DNA of 64,000 nt from Halopiger djelfimassiliensis (GTDB lineage: Archaea > Halobacteriota > Halobacteria > Halobacteriales > Natrialbaceae), in contig NZ_HG315687.1 in NCBI RefSeq assembly GCF_000455365.1, positions 62,001 to 126,000 on the forward strand. The letters run 5' to 3'. Below are positions 52,309 to 62,416 of this stretch, in pieces (within the stretch, counting starts at the first letter, position 1; each line of letters begins with the position of its first letter). The notes beneath the pieces were generated by a model. That model did no database searches. It had not been told where the DNA came from and saw nothing but the letters and a program-made list of their open reading frames with translations. The translations under genes were made by a program, and so were the position numbers.

Positions 52309-53310
52309 ATGAGCGAGGCCGACGCCGAGGCGGCGGAGCCGACTCCCGGCAGGACCGAAGTCTGGATCGAGAAGTATCGGCCGGAACGGCTCGACGAGAT
52401 CAAGGGCCACGAGAACATCGTCCCGCGCCTCAAGCGTTACGTCGAGCAGGACGATCTCCCTCACCTCATGTTCGCGGGGCCGGCTGGAACCGGCAAAACG
52501 ACCGCTGCGCAAGCTATCGCCCGCGAAATATACGACGACGACTGGCGCGAGAACTTCCTCGAACTCAACGCTTCCGACCAGCGCGGGATCGACGTGGTCC
52601 GCGATCGGATCAAGGACTTCGCCCGCTCTTCGTTCGGCGGCTACGACCACCGTATCATCTTCCTCGACGAGGCCGACGCCCTCACGTCGGACGCCCAGTC
52701 GGCGCTGCGCCGGACGATGGAGCAGTTCTCGAGCAACACCCGCTTTATCCTCTCGTGTAACTACTCGAGTCAGATCATCGATCCCATCCAGTCACGGTGT
52801 GCGGTCTTTCGCTTTACCGAACTGACCGAGGACGCCATCGAGGCCCAGATCCGCGACATCGCGGACACCGAGGGTATCGAGGTCACCGACGACGGCGTCG
52901 ACGCGCTGGTCTACGCGGCTGACGGCGACATGCGCAAGGCGATCAACGCCCTGCAGGCGGCGGCCGTCATGGGCGAAACCGTCGACGAGGAGACGGTCTT
53001 TGCGATCACCGCTACTGCCCGTCCCGAGGAGGTCGAGGCGATGGTCGAACACGCCCTCGACGGCGATTTCACTGCCGCCCGCGCCGCGCTCGAGGACCTG
53101 CTGACCGATCGGGGGCTCGCCGGCGGCGACGTCATCGATCAACTCCACCGCTCGGCGTGGGAGTTCGACGTTCCCGAGCAGGCGACGGTACGGCTGCTCG
53201 AGCGCCTCGGCGAGGTCGACTACCGGATCACGGAGGGAGCGAACGAACGGCTACAACTCGAGGCGATGCTCGCGTCGCTGGCGCTCGAGGACTCGTCGCT
53301 CGACGCCTGA
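52309..53310 (+). CDS. rfcS: Replication factor C small subunit
   Basis: 333 aa, AAA+ clamp-loader subunit. Walker [10 protein letters not shown] (about 57-65), Walker B FLDEADAL, sensor 1 SCNYSS, the SRC motif QSRCAVFRF with the arginine finger, and the C-terminal collar domain. It assembles with the large subunit to load PCNA at primer ends. The proximity to other replication genes in this window suggests a replication neighbourhood, but the gene is separated from oriC by 14 kb. Confidence 0.96.
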   Translation: MSEADAEAAEPTPGRTEVWIEKYRPERLDEIKGHENIVPRLKRYVEQDDLPHLMFAGPAGTGKTTAAQAIAREIYDDDWRENFLELNASDQRGIDVVRDRIKDFARSSFGGYDHRIIFLDEADALTSDAQSALRRTMEQFSSNTRFILSCNYSSQIIDPIQSRCAVFRFTELTEDAIEAQIRDIADTEGIEVTDDGVDALVYAADGDMRKAINALQAAAVMGETVDEETVFAITATARPEEVEAMVEHALDGDFTAARAALEDLLTDRGLAGGDVIDQLHRSAWEFDVPEQATVRLLERLGEVDYRITEGANERLQLEAMLASLALEDSSLDA

Positions 53311-53363
53311 CACGCCGCGCTCGGCGCTCGTCTCGCGGCGTCGGACGTTCGATACGTCGCCGT

Positions 53364-55445
53364 TTACTCCGAATCGATCGCGTCGACGCCCCGAAACGCG
53401 AACGCAGTGCCGTCCTCGTCCTTGGCGACGCCGACGTCCCAGCCGTGGGCGTCGGCGATCCGCTCGACGAGTTCGAACTGGAGCCCGCTGCCGTCGGCGG
53501 CGGTCAGCCGCCCGGGGGCTGGGGTTCCGTGCCGACCGTCGTCCTCATCCGTGGCGGGTCTGTCGCCGGCGACGTAGAACCCGTCGTCGGTTGCACCGAC
53601 GGTGACGGTCACCGGCGGCGCGTCGGCCCCGACATCGTCCGCTTCCGTCGCGTCGGCGTCTCCGGCGGCGACAGCCGCCTGTACCGTTGCCCCTTCGCTC
53701 TCGAGGACCGTCTGTAACACGTATTCGAACAGCTCTCGCAACCGCGTTCTGTCCGCCTCGAGAACGAGGTCGTTTTCGGTGACGAGTTTGGCGTCGCCCG
53801 TTTCGAGGGCGATCCAGGCGCGTCTCGCGGCGTCGCGGATAGCGATCGGCTCGACTTCGTCGAGCACGTCGTCACCGCGTGCGAGCCCCTGAAGGTCCTT
53901 GAGACGGTCGAGCAACTGCTCGTGGGCGTTCTCGATCACTTCGAAGTGCTCCCGGTCGCCGGTCTTCTCGGCGAGTTCGAGGTAGCCCCGCGCGACGTTC
54001 AGCGGGGTTCGGACCTCGTCGTCGACCAGCTCCACGATCGTCTCGAGGCGGTCGGTCGCGGTCGCGAGTTCGCGGTCGCGGCGTTTGGAGTCGGTCACGT
54101 CGCTGTAGATCAACAGCCCTTCGGGGTTAGTGGGGGTATCGTGTTCGGCGTCCCCGTCAGCGGCTCCCGTCGTCTCACACGGTACGAGCGTCAACACGAA
54201 GTCACGGACGCCGTCGCCGGTCTGGCGGCGAGTTTCGAACTGTCGCCGCTTGCCGGACCGGAGCGCGTCGGTCAGGGTCGCGGCCCGGTCCTCGAGTCCG
54301 GGCGGGACGGTGTACTCGTCGACCGCTTCCCCGACGGCCGTTTCGCAGTCGTCGCCGAAGACGGCCTCGAACCGGTCGTTGACGTCCCGGATGATCGGCT
54401 CGCCGTCCTCGATCTCGTACCGAATCGCAGGTTCCGGTACGTTGGCGAACAGATCGAGGAGGCGGTCGCGTTCGGCCCGTACGCGTTCGCGTTCGGTCTC
54501 CAGCCGATCGCGCTCGGCCGCGAGCTGCTCCCGTTCGCGTTGCAGGCGCTCGATGTCGTTGGTGAGCCCCGTTTCGCCGCGGTTTCGATCGAGTACGGCG
54601 GCGACGGTCTCGCAGAGGCCCGCGAGGAACTCGACGTCCGCCTCGTCGAACGCGTCCGGCGTGTCGGCGGCGATCTGCAGGACGCCGATGTCGCCGACGG
54701 GAACGCTACACAGGGCACGAGCGTCCTCGATCGGTCGTTCGATCGCGTCGCGATCGTCGAGGGCCGCGATATTCAGGGGCTCTCCCGTCCGGAACGCCTC
54801 GCCGAGCGGTCCCTCGAGCGGCACTGCGCTGATTTCTCCCTCGTCGATCTCCGGCGCGGTCGTCCGCGGGACCAGATCGCCGAAGTTGACCGTCGAAACC
54901 CAGCAGTGCTCGCGTCCGAGGGCGTCTGTCGCGGCCTCGACGAGCAGCGCAAAGAGGCGTTCGCGATCCCGACAGTCGGCGATGCTGGCCGTCGTCTCCG
55001 CGAGGGCGGCGAGCGTTCGGGACTCCGCCGTCCCGTCCGATCCCGGGGGTTCTTCCCCGTGACACACCCAGGCGATCTCGTCGACGAGATGCGAGACGGC
55101 GTCGTCGGTATCCTGTCTGACGTAGCCGTCGATCCCGTCGGTCGACTTCGCGGCCGTCGCCGCGTACGACGATTCGGTATAGAGAACGAGCGGCGTCGAC
55201 CCGCAGGCTTCGACCACCTCGAGAAGGTGTGCCCCCGCCGGGGTCGTCGGCGTTTCGGCGAAGACGACGCAGTCGACGTCGGACGCCCAGTTCCGGACGC
55301 GCTCGACCGACGTCGTCGGATGGACCGATCGGTCGGGACCCGCCGACGCGCGCTCGAGTGCCGCTGCTCCGTTTTGGGCCGCGGTTTCGTTTGCGGCCAC
55401 GTAGAGGATCGCTCGCGGTCCGTGACGCGGTGACGAGTGTTCCAT
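53364..55445 (-). CDS. GAF-PAS sensor protein with degenerate histidine-kinase core
   Basis: 693 aa. Domains in order: receiver-like domain (about 10-125), GAF (about 140-290), coiled coil (295-335), PAS (335-445), HisKA-like helix pair (455-520) and an HATPase-like end (545-690). The H-box that normally reads SHELRTPL is DDEVRTPL here (near residue 473), so the phosphorylated His is absent. The N-box Asn is not visible in RLRELFEYVLQTVLES. It is probably a signal-sensing pseudokinase. The ligand is unknown. Confidence 0.85.
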   Translation of the reverse strand: MEHSSPRHGPRAILYVAANETAAQNGAAALERASAGPDRSVHPTTSVERVRNWASDVDCVVFAETPTTPAGAHLLEVVEACGSTPLVLYTESSYAATAAKSTDGIDGYVRQDTDDAVSHLVDEIAWVCHGEEPPGSDGTAESRTLAALAETTASIADCRDRERLFALLVEAATDALGREHCWVSTVNFGDLVPRTTAPEIDEGEISAVPLEGPLGEAFRTGEPLNIAALDDRDAIERPIEDARALCSVPVGDIGVLQIAADTPDAFDEADVEFLAGLCETVAAVLDRNRGETGLTNDIERLQREREQLAAERDRLETERERVRAERDRLLDLFANVPEPAIRYEIEDGEPIIRDVNDRFEAVFGDDCETAVGEAVDEYTVPPGLEDRAATLTDALRSGKRRQFETRRQTGDGVRDFVLTLVPCETTGAADGDAEHDTPTNPEGLLIYSDVTDSKRRDRELATATDRLETIVELVDDEVRTPLNVARGYLELAEKTGDREHFEVIENAHEQLLDRLKDLQGLARGDDVLDEVEPIAIRDAARRAWIALETGDAKLVTENDLVLEADRTRLRELFEYVLQTVLESEGATVQAAVAAGDADATEADDVGADAPPVTVTVGATDDGFYVAGDRPATDEDDGRHGTPAPGRLTAADGSGLQFELVERIADAHGWDVGVAKDEDGTAFAFRGVDAIDSE

Positions 55446-55590
55446 CGGTAGCTTCGAACCCCTATTGGTCGTCTATATGTAGTGTCCGGAAGACCACGAT
55501 AAAGATTCTGCTGGACGTATCGATCGCTGAGCCGTTCCTGTCGAATCCCGGGTATTGAGGCGATGACAGTTGTGTTCGGCCATTCGCGGC

Positions 55591-56295
55591 TCACCCGTCG
55601 GTTCGTGGCGACGATCCGGCAGGCTGTCGCTCGGTTCGTTCGGCGACGGTCGTTGCCCAGAGATACCAGTAGACGGCGAGGATTCCGATCGCGACGGGCC
55701 AGCAAAGGCCCGCGGGGGCGTACCACTCGCGGATGTATTCGGGGGCGGCGACGACGAACCGGGCGACGCCGACGGCGGCGACGACCGTCGTCGCGGTGAC
55801 GAACAACAGGGCGTTCTCGTCGACGGGTTGCACTCTCCAGGGCCGGATCGAGCCCCGGCGACGGACGTCGGTCGCGAGCAATGCGAGCGCGCCCGCTGAC
55901 GCGCCGACGGTCAGCGCGATCGCCGTATCGAGGTCGAACACGTATCGCCCGGCGGCGACGTCGCCGAGAACTACCGGAAGCAGCGCCAGCGCAACCGACA
56001 TCGCCGGACCGCCGTTCCAGAGCGCATACCCCAGCGGAACGAACACCATCGTCGCCGTCGCGAGCGCGATAAGCAACGCGCTGAGCGAGTCGAACCGCGG
56101 CGTCAGCGGGTCGAGTTGCGTCGCGTCGATCGTGATCGCCGTCCCCGCGTAACTGGCGGTAAACAGTGCGATCAACGCGGCCACGTACGCGATCGTGATC
56201 GCCGTCCGCCGCCGTTTGACGCCGACGAGCGGTCCCTCGAGGACGGTTCCTGGATCGTCACGCCACGATCGGGACTGCCGTTCGTCGGAACTCAT
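55591..56295 (-). CDS. Haloarchaeal integral membrane protein
   Basis: 234 aa with six hydrophobic segments after a charged N-terminus (MSSDERQSRSWRDDPGTVLE). They include RTAITIAYVAALIALFTASY, GYALWNGGPAMSVALALLPV and CWPVAIGILAVYWYLWATT. No family recognised. Its ATG overlaps the stop of the upstream Tat-secreted protein by 4 nt, so it may be a partner of that protein. Confidence 0.65.
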   Translation of the reverse strand: MSSDERQSRSWRDDPGTVLEGPLVGVKRRRTAITIAYVAALIALFTASYAGTAITIDATQLDPLTPRFDSLSALLIALATATMVFVPLGYALWNGGPAMSVALALLPVVLGDVAAGRYVFDLDTAIALTVGASAGALALLATDVRRRGSIRPWRVQPVDENALLFVTATTVVAAVGVARFVVAAPEYIREWYAPAGLCWPVAIGILAVYWYLWATTVAERTERQPAGSSPRTDG

Positions 56296-56951
56296 CGTGG
56301 CTCCGTGATGACCGTCGCGAGGCCGTCGTGGTCCGGCTCCTTCTCGTTTTGCAGGTCGATCACACCCGGGGAGACGCTCCAGCCGGCGGCCGCATAGAGC
56401 CGCTCGATCGCCCGGCGGCCCCGCTCGTAGGAGGCGATCCCGTGTTTCGGCCTGACGCTCGTGTCCTCGTGTGCCTGCATCGAGACGAGCCCCTCGAACG
56501 ACCAGCACCTGACGTGATAGCGGCCGTTGGCACCGTAGTAGGTCTCGGCCGCCGTCGCCTGCTGGCGAACGTACTCCTCGGCCTCCCGATCCCACGCGTA
56601 TCGCGTGTACTCCTCGATGTCGCGCAGCCAGCCCGCGTCCTCGAGGACGGCCATCACCCGCTCGAGTCCGTCCTCGGTAACGAAGACGACGTTGATCGGT
56701 GCCGTTGCGGCGACGCCGTCGATGCCGTCGGCCTTCGGGTCGACTCGGTAGTGATAGCGCGCGATCGGGGCCTCCCCTTCGTCGGTGATGGCCCCGTCGG
56801 TCCACGGGGCAACGGCGGCGGGGGCTTTTGCGCCCTCGACCGTCCCCTCGCCCATCGCGGCGTCGGGCGGCGACGGTAACGCGGCGATCCCGGCGACGGT
56901 TCCGAATCCGGTGAGTCCGCCCTTTCGGAGCAGTGTCCGTCTCGTCGGCAT
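56292..56951 (-). CDS. Tat-exported protein of unknown function
   Basis: 219 aa. The signal MPTRRTLLRKGGLTGFGTVA has twin Arg and a following hydrophobic stretch, so it is exported folded by Tat. The mature domain has RYHYRVDPKADGIDGVAATAPINVVFV, GWLRDIEEYTRYAWDREAEEYV and GRYHVRCWSFEGLVSMQAHEDT. The last two resemble extracytoplasmic domains in haloarchaeal lipoprotein-like proteins, but no family is recognised. Overlaps the next membrane protein gene (ATGA). Confidence 0.65.
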   Translation of the reverse strand: MPTRRTLLRKGGLTGFGTVAGIAALPSPPDAAMGEGTVEGAKAPAAVAPWTDGAITDEGEAPIARYHYRVDPKADGIDGVAATAPINVVFVTEDGLERVMAVLEDAGWLRDIEEYTRYAWDREAEEYVRQQATAAETYYGANGRYHVRCWSFEGLVSMQAHEDTSVRPKHGIASYERGRRAIERLYAAAGWSVSPGVIDLQNEKEPDHDGLATVITEPR

Positions 56952-57172
56952 CGTCACGTGACCGTTCTTCGTCGTATCCAGACCGCCGGTACACCCTGTT
57001 CTCCGACTCGTTTTCGTTCGAACCCCACCATTACCCAACGCATCCGACCGCGGTGAGTTATTATTTACTAACTTCACCGGGCGGAACGAGTCTGGCAGTC
57101 ACTCGCCCGTTCCGTGCAACTGCCGTTCGGACGGCGACCGCCGATTCTCCGGCCATGAACGTTGCGGAACTG

Positions 57173-57178
57173 TTTTAG
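57173..57178 (+). promoter_or_regulatory. TATA box of alaS
   Basis: TTTTAG lies 26-31 nt before ATG 57204, consistent with a leaderless transcript and the chosen start. Confidence 0.5.
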
Positions 57179-57203
57179 GCGCTGGCTGGCCAACACATGT
57201 ACA

Positions 57204-59981
57204 ATGAGCGAACTGGCGGACGAGTACCGCCTCGAGTACTTCGAGGAGGAAGGATTCGTGCGAAAGGAGTGTCCCGAATGTGGGGCCCACTTCTGGACGC
57301 GCGACGAGGACCGGGTGACCTGTGGCGAGCCGCCGTGTGAGGAGTACGACTTCATCGACAACCCCGGTTTCGACGAGGAGTACAGCCTGGAGGAGATGCG
57401 CGAGGCGTTTCTCTCCTATTTCGAGGATCACGGTCACGAGCGGATCGATCCCTACCCCGTCGCCGCCAATCGCTGGCGAGACGACGTCTTGCTGACTCAG
57501 GCGTCGATCTACGACTTCCAGCCGCTTGTCACAAGCGGCGAGACGCCGCCGCCGGCAAACCCGCTGACTGTCTCCCAGCCCTGCATCCGGATGCAGGACA
57601 TCGACAACGTCGGCAAGACCGGACGACACACGATGGCCTTCGAGATGATGGCCCACCACGCGTTCAACGCCCGCGAAGACGCCGACGCGGAGTACGCCTA
57701 CGAGGGCGAGGTCTACTGGAAGGACCGGACCGTCGAACTCTGCGACGGACTCCTCGAGTCGATGGGGGCCGACATCGCCGAGATCACGTACATCGAGGAT
57801 CCGTGGGTCGGCGGCGGCAACGCCGGTCCCGCAATCGAGGTCATCTATCGCGGGCTCGAACTCGCCACCCTCGTTTTCATGTGTATGGAGCAAGACCCCG
57901 ACGGCGAGTACGAGCTCAAGGACGGCAACCGCTACTCGTACATGGACACCTACGTCGTCGACACGGGGTACGGGCTCGAGCGGTGGACCTGGATGAGCCA
58001 GGGGACGCCGACGGTCTATGAGGCGATCTACCCCGACATGATCGACTTCCTGAAGGACAACGCTGGCCTCTCCTACACCGACGAGGAAAGCGAGATCGTC
58101 GGCCGTGCGGCCCGCCTGTCGGGGAACCTCGACATCGACGACGTCGACGACGTCGAGGCCGCCCGCGGCGACATCGCCGATCGGATCGGCGTCTCGACGG
58201 AGCGACTGCGGGAACTGGTCGAACCGCTCGAGGACATCTACGCGATCGCCGACCACTGCCGGACGCTGGCGTACATGCTCGGCGACGGCATCGTCCCCTC
58301 GAACGTCGGGACCGGCTATCTCGCCCGGATGGTCCTTCGGCGGACGAAGCGGCTCTGTGACAACGCCGGGGTCGACGCGCCGCTGGACGAACTCGTCGAC
58401 ATGCAGGCCGACCGTCTCGACTACGAGAACCGCGATACGATCCGCGATATCGTCCGTACGGAGGTCGAGAAGTACCGCGAGACCCTAGAGCGGGGCGGCC
58501 GCCGGGTCGAATCGCTGGCCGAGGAGTACGCCGAGAAGGGCGAGCCGATCCCGACCGACGAACTGATCGAACTCTACGACTCCCACGGGATCCAGCCCGA
58601 TATGGTCGCGGACATCGCCGACGACGCCGGGGCCGAGGTCGACGTTCCGGACGACTTCTACAGTCTCGTCGCACAGCGTCACGACACGCCCGAGGCGCTC
58701 GGTGACGCGACCGAACAGGAGGAAGACGACCGGTTCGACGAGCTGCCGGAGACGGAGAAGCTCTACTACGACGACCAGCAACGGACCCAGTTCGAGGCCG
58801 TCGTGCTGGACGTCTTCGAGCGCGAGGACGGCTACGATGTCGTCCTCGATCAGACGATGTTCTATCCCGAGGGCGGCGGCCAGCCCGCCGACACGGGGAC
58901 GCTCTCGACCGACGACGCGACCGTCGAGGTCGAGGACGTCCAGATCGAGGACGGCGTTATTCTCCACCGGACCGACGAAAACCCGGGCAAAGGCGAGTTC
59001 GTCAACGGACAGGTCGACGGCTCCCGACGACGCCAACTCATGCGCCACCACACGGCGACCCACATCGTCATCCACTCGGCCCGGCAGGTGCTCGGCGAGC
59101 ACGTCCGTCAGGCCGGTGCCCAGAAGGGCGTCGACTCCTCGCGGATCGACCTGCGACACTACGACCGCATCGACCGCGAGGACGTCAAAGCGATCGAGTC
59201 GCTCGCCAACGAGATCGTGATGGAAAACACCGCGGTCACCCAGGAGTGGCCCGACCGCCACGAGGCCGAATCCGAACACGGGTTCGACCTCTACCAGGGC
59301 GGGATCCCGCCGGGCGAACAGATCCGGCTGATCCACGTCGACGAGGACGTTCAGGCCTGCGGTGGCACCCACGTCGCCCGAACCGGCGACATCGGCGCGA
59401 TCAAGATCCTCTCGACCGAGCGCGTCCAAGACGGCGTCGAACGCGTCACCTTCGCCGCCGGTGAGGCCGCACTCGAGGCCACCCAACGGAAAGAGGACGC
59501 ACTCTACGAGGCCGCCGAGGTGCTCGATGTCGTACCCGAGGAGGTCCCCGAAACCGCCGAACGGTTCTTCGAGGAGTGGAAGGCGCGAGGCAAGGAGATC
59601 GAGGACCTCAAAGAACAACTCGCCACAGCACGGGCTGGCGGCGGTGGCGACGCCGACGAGGTCGAAGTCGGCGAGACGACGGCGGTCGTCGACCGGCTCG
59701 ACGCCGACATGGACGAGCTGCGGGCGACCGCAAACGCCATCTCCGAGGAGGGCAAGATCGCCGTACTCGGCAGCGGCCAAAGCGGTGCCCAGTTCGTCGT
59801 CTCGGTCCCGGACGGCGTCGGCGTCAACGCGGGCGAAGTCGTCGGCGAACTCGCCGCGAAGGTCGGCGGCGGCGGCGGCGGTCCGCCGGACTTCGCGCAG
59901 GGGGGCGGCCCCAACGTCGAGGCGCTGGACGACGCGCTCGAGGACGCGCCGGACGTGTTGCGGCAGGTGCTGAACGCCTGA
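57204..59981 (+). CDS. alaS: Alanyl-tRNA synthetase, archaeal type
   Basis: 925 aa. N-terminal cysteine cluster [20 protein letters not shown] (plus CEEYD), then the class II catalytic core ([21 protein letters not shown] with [19 protein letters not shown]). The editing domain has HHTATH (HxxxH) and CGGTH. The C-terminal dimerisation domain follows. It charges tRNA-Ala and hydrolyses mischarged Ser/Gly. ATG 57204 is used; the extended frame is unusual. Confidence 0.95.
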   Translation: MSELADEYRLEYFEEEGFVRKECPECGAHFWTRDEDRVTCGEPPCEEYDFIDNPGFDEEYSLEEMREAFLSYFEDHGHERIDPYPVAANRWRDDVLLTQASIYDFQPLVTSGETPPPANPLTVSQPCIRMQDIDNVGKTGRHTMAFEMMAHHAFNAREDADAEYAYEGEVYWKDRTVELCDGLLESMGADIAEITYIEDPWVGGGNAGPAIEVIYRGLELATLVFMCMEQDPDGEYELKDGNRYSYMDTYVVDTGYGLERWTWMSQGTPTVYEAIYPDMIDFLKDNAGLSYTDEESEIVGRAARLSGNLDIDDVDDVEAARGDIADRIGVSTERLRELVEPLEDIYAIADHCRTLAYMLGDGIVPSNVGTGYLARMVLRRTKRLCDNAGVDAPLDELVDMQADRLDYENRDTIRDIVRTEVEKYRETLERGGRRVESLAEEYAEKGEPIPTDELIELYDSHGIQPDMVADIADDAGAEVDVPDDFYSLVAQRHDTPEALGDATEQEEDDRFDELPETEKLYYDDQQRTQFEAVVLDVFEREDGYDVVLDQTMFYPEGGGQPADTGTLSTDDATVEVEDVQIEDGVILHRTDENPGKGEFVNGQVDGSRRRQLMRHHTATHIVIHSARQVLGEHVRQAGAQKGVDSSRIDLRHYDRIDREDVKAIESLANEIVMENTAVTQEWPDRHEAESEHGFDLYQGGIPPGEQIRLIHVDEDVQACGGTHVARTGDIGAIKILSTERVQDGVERVTFAAGEAALEATQRKEDALYEAAEVLDVVPEEVPETAERFFEEWKARGKEIEDLKEQLATARAGGGGDADEVEVGETTAVVDRLDADMDELRATANAISEEGKIAVLGSGQSGAQFVVSVPDGVGVNAGEVVGELAAKVGGGGGGPPDFAQGGGPNVEALDDALEDAPDVLRQVLNA

Positions 59982-60052
59982 TCGATCGACGTCCGTTCTT
60001 TCGAATTCCGATTTCACGGACCCGGGTATACGGCTGTTCGGAGGGACGCCGA

Positions 60053-61246
60053 TTACGCGCCCTCCGAAAGCGTGAGAAAGCCGAACGCGGAGACGCCGAG
60101 CATGAAGGCAGCGATACCGGCGATGAGGAGTGTGTTGGCGTAGCCGACGATCGAGGCGACAGCAACGAACACTGGCGGGCCGACAGTCGTTCCGAACTGA
60201 AGAACGCTCGTTCGGATACTCATAATTCCGCCACGGAACGCATCGGGCGCGAGCGTGTTCAGTGCTGTATCAGTAATCGGTTCCGCAAACCCCTGCCCAA
60301 TACCGAACAGGAACAGTGCGCCGGCAAGGACGACGATCGAGTGGGTGAGTGCAGCGAGTGTCATGCCGATACCGTAGGTCACAAAACCGAGCGTGATGAG
60401 CCGCTGGGGCGAGAGATGGCGAATGAGACGGGATGACTGTGAGGATGTCATTCCCATCGTCACTGCCGGGAGTCCGAGCAACAGCCCGATCGTTCCGGAC
60501 GAGAGCCCGTAGGATTCGTCGAGAACGAACGGGATGATCGTGAGCTGTGCGCCATAGAGAATAAGAAAAATGCCGAAAACAGCTGCATACAGTCCGACGG
60601 CCCTCCTCAGCGGGACCGCTTGTACCGCGTTAGCGACGTAGGAGAGTCCGGAGGAGGTTTCGCTACTCTCGGGTTCAGTAAGGACCGCAGAGCCGGCAAT
60701 AGCGACGACGATACCGAGCCCGAAGCAGACGAACGGGGCGGCCCACGAGAGCAGTGCAAGGCTACCGCCCAGTAAGGGGTAGCCAGCCGCGCCGATGGCG
60801 AGGATTGCCGCGTTCAGTCCAATGAGGCGGCTTCGTTGGGCTCCCGAAAACAGGTCCCCGAGCAACGTCACGGTGAGGCTCATAATGGCACTGCCGGCGA
60901 TTCCCTGGACGACGCGGAGACCGAGAATTGTCGTGAACCCGTCGACAAACACGACTGCAATGCCACTGACGCCGAACAAGCACAGCGAAGGGACGAGGAC
61001 GCGCTTGCGACCAACGCGGTCGGCGATGAGTCCGACGAACGGTGTGAGAACGACGCCAGGCAAGGTAAACGCCGAGATGAGCAGACTCGCTTGACTCGCT
61101 GAAATGTCCCATGCCGTCTGAATCGTCGGCAGTGCTGGGCTGATGAGGGAGACGCCCATGACGCTTACGAGCGTACTCGCAAAGATGATGAGGACCGTCC
61201 GTGATTGCTGCGTGTCCGTAAGCGGAATAGATAGATGTAATCTCAT
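60053..61246 (-). CDS. MFS transporter with atypical base composition
   Basis: 397 aa, twelve membrane segments in two halves. It has the MFS loop GLIADRVGRKRVLVPSLCLFG between helices 2 and 3. It resembles multidrug or sugar-type efflux proteins (DHA1-like). Codons are visibly less GC-rich than those of neighbours (for example many ATA, TTG and AGT), which suggests acquisition from elsewhere. Substrate unknown. It converges on alaS. Confidence 0.85.
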   Translation of the reverse strand: MRLHLSIPLTDTQQSRTVLIIFASTLVSVMGVSLISPALPTIQTAWDISASQASLLISAFTLPGVVLTPFVGLIADRVGRKRVLVPSLCLFGVSGIAVVFVDGFTTILGLRVVQGIAGSAIMSLTVTLLGDLFSGAQRSRLIGLNAAILAIGAAGYPLLGGSLALLSWAAPFVCFGLGIVVAIAGSAVLTEPESSETSSGLSYVANAVQAVPLRRAVGLYAAVFGIFLILYGAQLTIIPFVLDESYGLSSGTIGLLLGLPAVTMGMTSSQSSRLIRHLSPQRLITLGFVTYGIGMTLAALTHSIVVLAGALFLFGIGQGFAEPITDTALNTLAPDAFRGGIMSIRTSVLQFGTTVGPPVFVAVASIVGYANTLLIAGIAAFMLGVSAFGFLTLSEGA

Positions 61247-61555
61247 AGATACTGACGCTTGATACTTGTCCGCGAAAAATGCATCGAACAGTGGGTTCCA
61301 TAGTGGCCCTCACGCTTACACGTTCGCCTTCACAGTCGGGAAGCCATTCCCACGGACTCGTCTCCCGATGGCGTCCTCTTCCCCCGAGTGGCGGAATCCG
61401 ATCGATCTCGATATCGGTTAGATCGCTGAGTGTACAGGGTATCCGGTCGCCCGTGAGTCGCTTCCCTCGAGCCAACCCGTTGGTGACACTCCCAGTGACG
61501 CGGGTCGTCGATCGGAACCGAAACCGTCGCCTTGCTCCGCCCGGACAGTCTTTAT
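61247..61555. other. Intergenic region before the hydrolase gene
   Basis: 309 bp between divergent genes. A TATA-like TTTATA stands directly before the hydrolase ATG (61556), an unusual position. No supported gene or strong repeat. Confidence 0.5.
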
Positions 61556-62332
61556 ATGCCGACCGCATCGAACGGTAGCACCTCGCTGTACTACGACCGC
61601 GCCGGCGAGGGCGAACCCGTCGTCTTCGTCCCCGAGGCCGGCCTCGGCGGCTGGCTGTGGGGCTGGCAACACGCCGCGCTGGCCGGGCCTTACGAGGTGG
61701 TCGTCTGGGATCTCCGGGGGACCGGCCGCTCCGACGCCCCGCCCGGCCCCTACGCCCTCGAGACGCTCGTCGACGACCTCGAGACGGTCCTCGCCGAGTG
61801 TGGAATCCGCAACGCGCATCTCGGCGGCTGCGGGCTCGGCGGCGCGATCGCGCTCGAGGCCGCCCGAACCTCGAGCCGGGTCGAGACGCTGACGCTGTTC
61901 GGAACCGCCCCCCGAGGGGCGGCGTTCGACCTCGAGCCGCTGTTTGCGCCGCCGGACGATCGGGCCGCGATCCGGGAGTCGCTCGAGGCGGGGCTCTCGG
62001 TCGACTTCCTCGAGTCCCAGCCCGACGTTCGGGACGGGATCGTCGACTGGCGGGCCGACGGCGACGCCGATCGTGCCGGCTGGGAGGCCCAGATCGCGGC
62101 GCTCGAGGAGTTCGACGCGACCGACCGGCTGGTCGAGGTGACCCAACCCGCTCGAGTCGTCCACGGAACCGACGACGAACTCGTCCCGGTCGAGGCGGGC
62201 CGGGACCTCGCACGGGGGCTCCCTCGCGGCGAGTTCGTCGGACTCGAGGGGGCGGGACACCTCGCGTTCGTCGAGCGATCGCGCGAGGTGAACGACCGAC
62301 TGCTCGCCGCGCTCGAAGCCGAGGACGACTGA
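61556..62332 (+). CDS. Alpha/beta hydrolase
   Basis: 258 aa. Oxyanion-hole region PEAGLGGWLWGWQH, then VVVWDLRGTGRSDAP. The nucleophile elbow reads GGCGLGGAIA instead of GxSxG, i.e. Cys replaces the usual Ser. The acid and His are present as TDDELVPV and GAGHLAF. It is close to the MenH/pimeloyl-esterase-like family. The Cys in place of Ser may mean altered catalysis. Substrate unknown. Adjacent to an acyl-ligase-like gene. Confidence 0.85.
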   Translation: MPTASNGSTSLYYDRAGEGEPVVFVPEAGLGGWLWGWQHAALAGPYEVVVWDLRGTGRSDAPPGPYALETLVDDLETVLAECGIRNAHLGGCGLGGAIALEAARTSSRVETLTLFGTAPRGAAFDLEPLFAPPDDRAAIRESLEAGLSVDFLESQPDVRDGIVDWRADGDADRAGWEAQIAALEEFDATDRLVEVTQPARVVHGTDDELVPVEAGRDLARGLPRGEFVGLEGAGHLAFVERSREVNDRLLAALEAEDD

Positions 62333-62416
62333 GCCGCTCTCGAAACGACACTTGTCGGTTCGTGCTTGCGAATGACTCCCCGGTGTACTACGTGACCCGG
62401 TGTCGGAGGGGGACAC

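Noticed and set aside
61550-61556. TTTATA as promoter of the alpha/beta hydrolase
   Set aside because: It abuts the start codon, so transcription from it would begin inside the gene, and no later start keeps the conserved N-terminus.
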